Part shown: in pieces, positions 58,882 to 64,000 of the stretch
Layout: each line of letters begins with the position of its first letter
Position numbering within the stretch: position 1 is the first letter of the stretch
From: Beta vulgaris subsp. vulgaris
Taxonomy: Eukaryota > Streptophyta > Magnoliopsida > Caryophyllales > Amaranthaceae
Length of the DNA stretch: 64,000 bases
NCBI RefSeq assembly: GCF_026745355.1
Contig: NC_079210.1
Span: 4,032,784-4,096,783 of the forward strand
Direction of reading: 5' to 3'
Made by a program: the position numbers and the translations under genes
Notes under the pieces: model-generated
What the model was told of the DNA's origin: nothing
Database searches by the model: none
The model's input: only the letters and a program-made list of their open reading frames with translations

Positions 58882-59115
58882 TGTAGGATCAAAGTCTCTG
58901 CAAGATGTTAGCTAAGAACAGAGAGAAATAATTTAGAAGATAGAGAGAGAAGGAGAGGAAGAGAGATATGTTTTGTCATTAATGAGTATACAAAACATAC
59001 ATTCAGTTATTTTTATACAATTATAATCAGCTGAGCTAACTGATTTGTAACTGAATACTAGCTATAACTGCCAGCTAAGCTTAACAGCTTATTAACTAAC
59101 TTTCCTCCCTTAACA
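58882..59115 (-). repeat. 3' LTR of a chromovirus
   Basis: 234 bp starting TGTTAAGGGAGG and ending GATCCTACA on the minus strand (TG...CA). A TATAAAAATA promoter-like motif lies at about 59009-59018. A polypurine tract AAGGGGGAAGGAA adjoins it at 59116-59129. Confidence 0.8.
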
Positions 59116-59789
59116 TTCCTTCCCCCTTAAAAGGATTTGACCTCAAATCAATGAACTGAACAATCAAAATTAGGAAATTTAGCCTCAAAATCAGCTGCTA
59201 CTTCCCAAGAAGCATCAGACTCAGTAGCTCCCTCCCATTGAATCAGATACTGGACTTGAGCTTGATTATGAACCTTGACAACTCTTCTATCCAGCAATAC
59301 TTGAGGTCTGAGAGCACTACTAGCATCTTGCCCATGAAACCAGTGAGGAATGTGGGTGGCAATAGGCAAATTTCCATGAAAAGCCTTCAGTTGAGAAACA
59401 TGAAAGACATCATGGATTCTAGCTGTAGCAGGCAGTTTCAGCTTGTAAGCAACTTTACCAATTGTTGCTTGAATCTGGTAAGGCCCATAATACTTAGGAG
59501 ATATCTTTTGATTGCTCCTTTGTTGCACAGATTGCTGCCTATATGGCTGTAGCTTTAACCACACCCAATCACCCAACCTGAAAGCTCTTTCTGATCTGTG
59601 TTTATCAGCCTGAAGTTTCATCCTGGCCTGAGCCTTGCCTAAATGAAATTTAAGAATAGCCATCATTTCTTCCCTTCTTTGCAGACTTCTATCCACCTCA
59701 TCTATCTTAGATTCCCCTGGAAGATATAGTAGATATAATGGAGGAGATTGTCCATAAACTACCTCATAAGGAGTCATCTGAGTGACAGA
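59116..59789 (-). mobile_element. Ty3/gypsy chromovirus pol 3' end (integrase C-terminus plus chromodomain)
   Basis: Frame 59789-59148 reads MTPYEVVYGQSPPLY (integrase end), LGDWVWLKLQPYRQ, then KYYGPYQ and IHDVFHVSQLK, and a chromodomain (LDRRVVKV, VQYLIQWEG, ASWEVAADFEAKFP). The chromodomain steers integration toward heterochromatin in this family. The pol end, polypurine tract and 3' LTR are intact, but everything upstream is missing: the sequence changes to a CACTA-type terminus at 59790. Confidence 0.9.
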
Positions 59790-59880
59790 CACTACTACAA
59801 AAATGGGCAAACATAACACCCCTAAATTAACTCTTATTTAAGCAAACATTATGTTATGTCTAAATTAACGTTTTAACCGT
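59790..59880. mobile_element. CACTA-type transposon terminus
   Basis: CACTACTACAAAAATGGGC directly abuts the broken chromovirus pol. CACTACAAAAA-type ends define the En/Spm (CACTA) superfamily. Short repeated CTAAATTAAC motifs follow, as in CACTA subterminal regions. The matching other end (TTTTTGTAGTAGTG) was not found up to 64000, so the element either runs past the window or is truncated. Confidence 0.65.
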
Positions 59881-60631
59881 GTAACTTTTATCTTAGGTTG
59901 TATTGATAATATATTACCTTTTTTTTTTTACAGTGATAATATATTACTTAACATTTATATTGATGTGTGTTATCTTTGCTATGAAATTATTAAGCAATGC
60001 TTTAATTTTTTTGTGAAAATTATTAAATTAAAAAAAAACTGTCACGGCTAAAAATTAGGAGCACTTATTACGTATCCTTGAATCTTTTCTCAATACCCGC
60101 CCTTTTCAAGCTGTCAGTTACTACGGCTGTGTAAACCCTTTTTCTTCTAATATCAACAAGTATTCCTCTGGTACTGGTAGTGCAGAGGTTATTTGCTTTT
60201 AATTTCCACCTCCGGTTCCCATCACGGTTGCTACCTCCGGTTCCCCCTCAAGGTTGCTACCTCCGGTCCCCCCTCAAGGTTTCGCCCGACGACGTTTCTA
60301 CCTTCGGCGCTCATCTCCGACGATGTTCATCAAAATTCGCAATTCCAATCTACCTAGTAAACCGTTTCAATTTACAGGTAATTCTTAATTTTCAAGTCCT
60401 TGTTTATCCCTAAAACATAAAGAAATTGATTTTGGTGGCTTTATTATTCAACTTTTGTTAATTGAATCAATTTTCTTGTTTCTTAGATTGGTAATTTGGA
60501 ATTAAAGTATTTAATTACTATATTGATTTTCTGAAAATGACAAGAATTTTTGAAATTTTGAAAATGCCATTCCTTGATGAATTTTTATAATTAAGGAAAT
60601 AATCCATTCGCGACCATCTAAAGAAGCAAGG
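59881..60631. other. leader-like region upstream of the SSP4-like piece
   Basis: Holds a short direct repeat (GGTTGCTACCTCCGGT at about 60225 and 60252) and C-rich sequence like a plant 5' leader. The 77-codon frame at 60180 has no recognised domain. Confidence 0.35.
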
Positions 60632-60922
60632 ATGGATTCTGATAATTCAAGCTTCTTGTTAGCTATTCATCAGATACGCCCTGGTGAACAAGAAGCATAT
60701 CGTCCATCTTGTGATGACTCATATAAGACACAATATTTTGACCCACACTCATTCATTAGAAACTTGCCTGATGTATCAGGAAACCGAAAACAAGAATGTC
60801 TACTTGGAGGTGTAGATCATTCATTGTGTAACCATTATTGTGGAATGCCACAGTCAATATATGATCTTTTTTCAGAAACATATCTGCTATTTATGTTCTC
60901 CTTGAGATTTCTTGTTTGCTAA
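60632..60922 (+). pseudogene. SSP4/CTD-phosphatase-like N-terminal fragment
   Basis: A 96-codon frame from ATG 60632. Residues 12-53 (AIHQIRPGEQEAYRPS, then YFDPHSFIRNLPDVSG) resemble the segment just before the phosphatase domain of plant SCP1-like small phosphatases (SSP4 group). The phosphatase domain itself (DLDETLVHS) is not present, and what follows is not recognised. So it is either a captured fragment or the first exon of a decayed gene. The assignment rests on a short match. Confidence 0.4.
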
Positions 60923-60986
60923 CTTATTGCTTGGCACTAGTAGTTTTTCTGCTGATTGCAATTGGTTTTCAAAATTATTTGTATAG

Positions 60987-62737
60987 GTATGTGATCTGTC
61001 TTGTGTGAGTGAAATCAAGGCGCTCACTGCCAAATGTTCTTCAAAGGGTGCTCCTCTTCATGTTTTGGTAAGCTTGATTCTTAGGTAAATTATGATTTAT
61101 CTATGTGTTCAAAATCATACTTTATTTGGTGTTACTTGCATTACAACCATTTCCTTTTACTACCTATGACTTTACTAAATGTTACTTGTCTGATCTGCAT
61201 AACTGCTATAGCCTATAGGTCAATAATGTTGGCAGTCTTGAGACTAACCGTGTCACAACTTCTGAAGGGTAAATTTTTGGCTTCTTCTAGATAGCACAAA
61301 TGCTGTGTTAGAATATATCTTAGGATATATTCTATATCATGTCAATATTATTTGTATATATCTAGTTTCCTAACTTGTAGCTCTCAGCTTAGAATAGTCA
61401 AAGCTAATCCCTCTAATTTAGCAATTAATTAGCTGTATGATAGCAAACGTCAGCATGTAACTTTGTATACATACTCTCTTGGTAAATCAATAGAAGTCAC
61501 GGAATCAATTTCCTTCATGCTAACATCATTTTGTCCTTGCAGACCCCCCTATCCCGCTTCCCCATAAAGCATTTCCATTTGTCTAGATGTATATGTGCTA
61601 GTGTATACACGTACATAAATTTTAGTTGTATCTTTAATTAATATGTTTTTCAATTGCTTTTATTACTAGCTTCGAGCTGAATTTTTCTGTAAACGTGCTG
61701 GGAACTTATATCATCACAGAGTCCATGTTACCCCTATTAGAGAAGGCTGCACTTGATGCGCGAGTGATTACAGTTTCTTCTGGTGGAATGTACACTGCTC
61801 CTTTGACAAATGATTTGCAGGTGACTGATTGTTAAGGTATATTAGGTTCTATTTTATGAACATGAACCAGCTATAGCTTCTGATTATTTCTTTCTCATAA
61901 AATTCAATGAGGGAAAATTTGATGGGGTGATGCAGTACGCTCGAAACAAGAGAGTGCAGGTCAGTTAAACTTTTATTGTCAGCGTTTCTCTTTTTTCTGG
62001 CATATGAGTAGTTAATATGCTAATTTGATAGTCTAACAGTTGTATCTTTGTTTTGATGTCATTGTTCTCTTCATGGTGAATGGTGTTAGTTGGTTAAATG
62101 CTTCAATTCTTCATATGTGAACTTCCATATACAAAGTGTTTTTATTATGGTGTATGATTTTGCTCAAGTTATCCCATGTGACATTGATCTTCAGTATTAT
62201 GATCATACGTGTGTATGTTTCCTGTAGTGCTCCAATGTTCCATCTATAAAATTCTCTAGTGATGATATAGTACTCTCTTGCATCATGTTCATCACTTGTC
62301 CGAGAACCTAAAAAGCTAGATGTATCGTTCACATAATGAGAAAAGGCGCCCTTTGTTTTATATAGTTAGTCATAAATAAAGAGCTTTCTTGTTCATTTCT
62401 TTTGGCCTCTGAAAGACTTTTGTTAATCTCATCTCAATGAGATGTATCTTATGCCATCTAAGAATTCCTAGTATGCTGGTCCTACAGCTTAGGCGATGAA
62501 CTCTAAAGCTTAGATGCTGGATGATATGTTGTATTTGTACAAGCTAATAATTGGAACCAATAGCTAGTCCTTATCTTGCAAGGATCACATAATGTGCGTC
62601 ATTTTTCTGTTTTAGGTTGCATTAATAGAAAAATGGGCTGAAATGTACAAGGATAAGGGAATTGGATTCTATGCTATGTATCCAGGTTGGGCTGAGACAC
62701 CCGGAGTTGCGAAAAGTTCGCCAGAATTTTCAGAAAG
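60987..62737 (+). pseudogene. DHRS12-like short-chain dehydrogenase, five exons, 5' part missing
   Basis: Exons 60987-61067 (VCDLSCVSEIKAL), 61219-61268 (VNNVGSLETNRVTTSEG), 61670-61820 (FELNFSVNVLGTY, VITVSSGGMYTAPLTND), 61903-61959 (KFDGVMQYARNKRVQ) and 62616-62737 (EKWAEMYKDKGIGFY, YPGWAETPGVAK) join in frame without a stop and match the middle of plant SDR family member 12 proteins (NAD(P)-dependent oxidoreductases). Catalytic Ser (VSSGG) and YxxxK (YARNK) are kept. The usual NNAG reads NNVG. The nucleotide-binding TGxxxGxG exons were not found upstream, and no later exons were found to 64000. The acceptor before exon 4 is not AG at the expected place, but an AG nine bases on would splice in frame. 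Without the Rossmann start it should be inactive; it may be a captured fragment. Confidence 0.75.
61306..61525. mobile_element. possible solo LTR in SDR intron
   Basis: 220 bp starting TGTTAGAATATATC and ending ATGCTAACA, an inverted TGTTAG/CTAACA pair as in LTRs, lying between SDR exons 2 and 3. No target duplication could be seen. Confidence 0.35.
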
Positions 62738-64000
62738 GTAATAGCTTATATGAGTTGTATATTTTCCTTGAATCGGATTGAGTGCTATTGCACGTTAGTT
62801 GGCTAATAACCGATACCAAGTGATTTTATGGAGCTTCTATGTACAGCATTCACACTTTTGAACTACTTTGCTTTAAGCCATTTCTGCATCCTATCTTTAC
62901 TAACTCTAGAAGGAATGAGTTGGTTCTGACACATTAAAAGCCTTTTTTGTTTTATCTGCTTTCTTGCGACTTTATATGATTTGCATCTTAATTTTGACAA
63001 TGTTTTTAGTGTGCTAGACTCTAGCATTTGCCTTCTGGATTGATAATTGAAAAATATATGTTGACACTAAAATTTGTATGTAGTACATGTCCTTGTTACT
63101 TGTATCCATGGACAAGAAAACAGGTATGGAACCTTCAAGTGCTGTTAGACATTGAGGACAGTTCTACTTTTTAGGAAGTTCATCTGCTTCTGCTCAACTG
63201 CTTTTCAAATGTCTGCATATCAGTAACGAACTAGCCTACTAGCATGGTGTAGTGTCGGTTTTCTATATCTAGTCTTATAACGATAGCTTGGGAAAAAAGA
63301 TAGTTGTTTACTAGAGGGAAGTGAAAATGAAATATTGGTATATGCAAGAGTATGGAAGGAGTAAGGCATCCAGATTATTGAGTTATTATCTTAGTTTTGT
63401 TTACCTTTTGGAATTGAATCAGGCCACTTAATTGCTTGATAAACTATCATAGCTTTCTGTTTTCCATAATATGAATCGAAATTCTTTCTTCTTCCTCTAA
63501 TTTGGGGTCCAGTTGTGTTAATTCACAACAAGATGTTACCAAAATATAAATAAATGCATGTATAATGTGCTATTAGTATTTATCTTCAAATGCATAAATC
63601 TTATGCATGGTGGAAAGTAATGTTGAAGGCTTAAAAACCTAAAGTAATCAACCATTAACCCTCGTTAGAAGCTCTAGGATGCTAATTAGTCGTAATTTTA
63701 TGGATTGGAATGAGAAGTTCAATTAATAGTGTTTGAGTTGCGTTCTTGTTCCTCGACAATATTCAGCAATTCTCAGCTCAACACATGTGGATAGTAATTG
63801 TAATGGTGATCTTTCTTTCTATGCGGAATGTGGTGACATTGTTTATGGTGGTGAGGGAGTAGAATGGGGATGAGGAGAATTATGTAAAACCCGATTTAAT
63901 CTGCTATTCTTTCCTTTTATGATAAGGTAGTTCAATGTGAAAATAGATGTGGATCATATGGTTTATAAAATTTAGTGTTACCACAATCAAATTGATCAAA
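62738..64000. other. no recognised gene
   Basis: AT-rich, with no frame matching the expected next SDR exon. May be a long intron or unrelated sequence. Confidence 0.4.

Overview
The window is nuclear DNA of a eudicot plant. The evidence is AT-rich sequence, coiled-coil NLR (CNL) resistance genes of the RGA type without introns in the coding region, intron-containing fragments of plant housekeeping genes, and many plant transposon families. The NLR coiled coil resembles CNLs I know from Caryophyllales (spinach, beet, quinoa), but the species cannot be fixed from sequence alone.

Positions 1 to about 58.9 kb form a decayed tandem array of four paralogous units. Read left to right, a full unit holds: a minus-strand CNL; its conserved 5' flank with a TATA box; a GGT-rich conserved block; a transposon-rich spacer; plus-strand fragments of an SPD1/Ycf45-like R3H AAA ATPase gene; minus-strand fragments of a triacylglycerol-lipase-2-like gene; and a spacer that is the 3' flank of the next CNL. 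The CNLs lie at 1-1798 (open, cut by the window edge), 22601-26052 (stop plus frameshift), 34604-38044 (intact, 1146 aa) and 43176-46612 (frameshift near the 3' end). ATPase fragments lie at about 14.0-15.6, 31.1-32.1, 39.2-40.0 and 58.7-58.9 kb. Lipase fragments lie at 15.8-16.7 and 40.3-41.1 kb. Only the CNLs keep long reading frames; the two companion genes are broken in every copy.

Because the units are paralogous, empty sites in one copy define transposon borders in another. This resolves, with target-site duplications (TSDs), three hAT elements, a Helitron in two units, several Stowaway and PIF/Harbinger-type MITEs, a MULE-type long-TIR element, a second long-TIR element in two units, and a foldback element in two units. 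One Harbinger-like element (18.4-20.8 kb) carries about 2 kb of a 7-bp (TTATTTA) array, itself interrupted by a Stowaway MITE.

Unit 4 is enlarged by a 5'-truncated L1-type LINE (48.95-52.58 kb, 12-bp TSD), Ty3/gypsy RT-RNase H remains (53.0-54.5 kb) and a second copy of the NLR 5' flank (54.8-56 kb). The tandem array ends at a chromovirus 3' end (58.88-59.79 kb), cut by a CACTA-type terminus at 59790. To its right, pieces of two unrelated genes lie close together: an SSP4/CTD-phosphatase-like N-terminal piece (60.6 kb) and five in-frame exons of a DHRS12-like short-chain dehydrogenase (60.99-62.74 kb). This looks like transposon gene capture, but the far end of the element is outside the window.

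Functionally the window is a resistance-gene cluster in birth-and-death evolution. One CNL (unit 3) looks able to make a full receptor, unit 1 may also be intact, and units 2 and 4 could make only truncated proteins.
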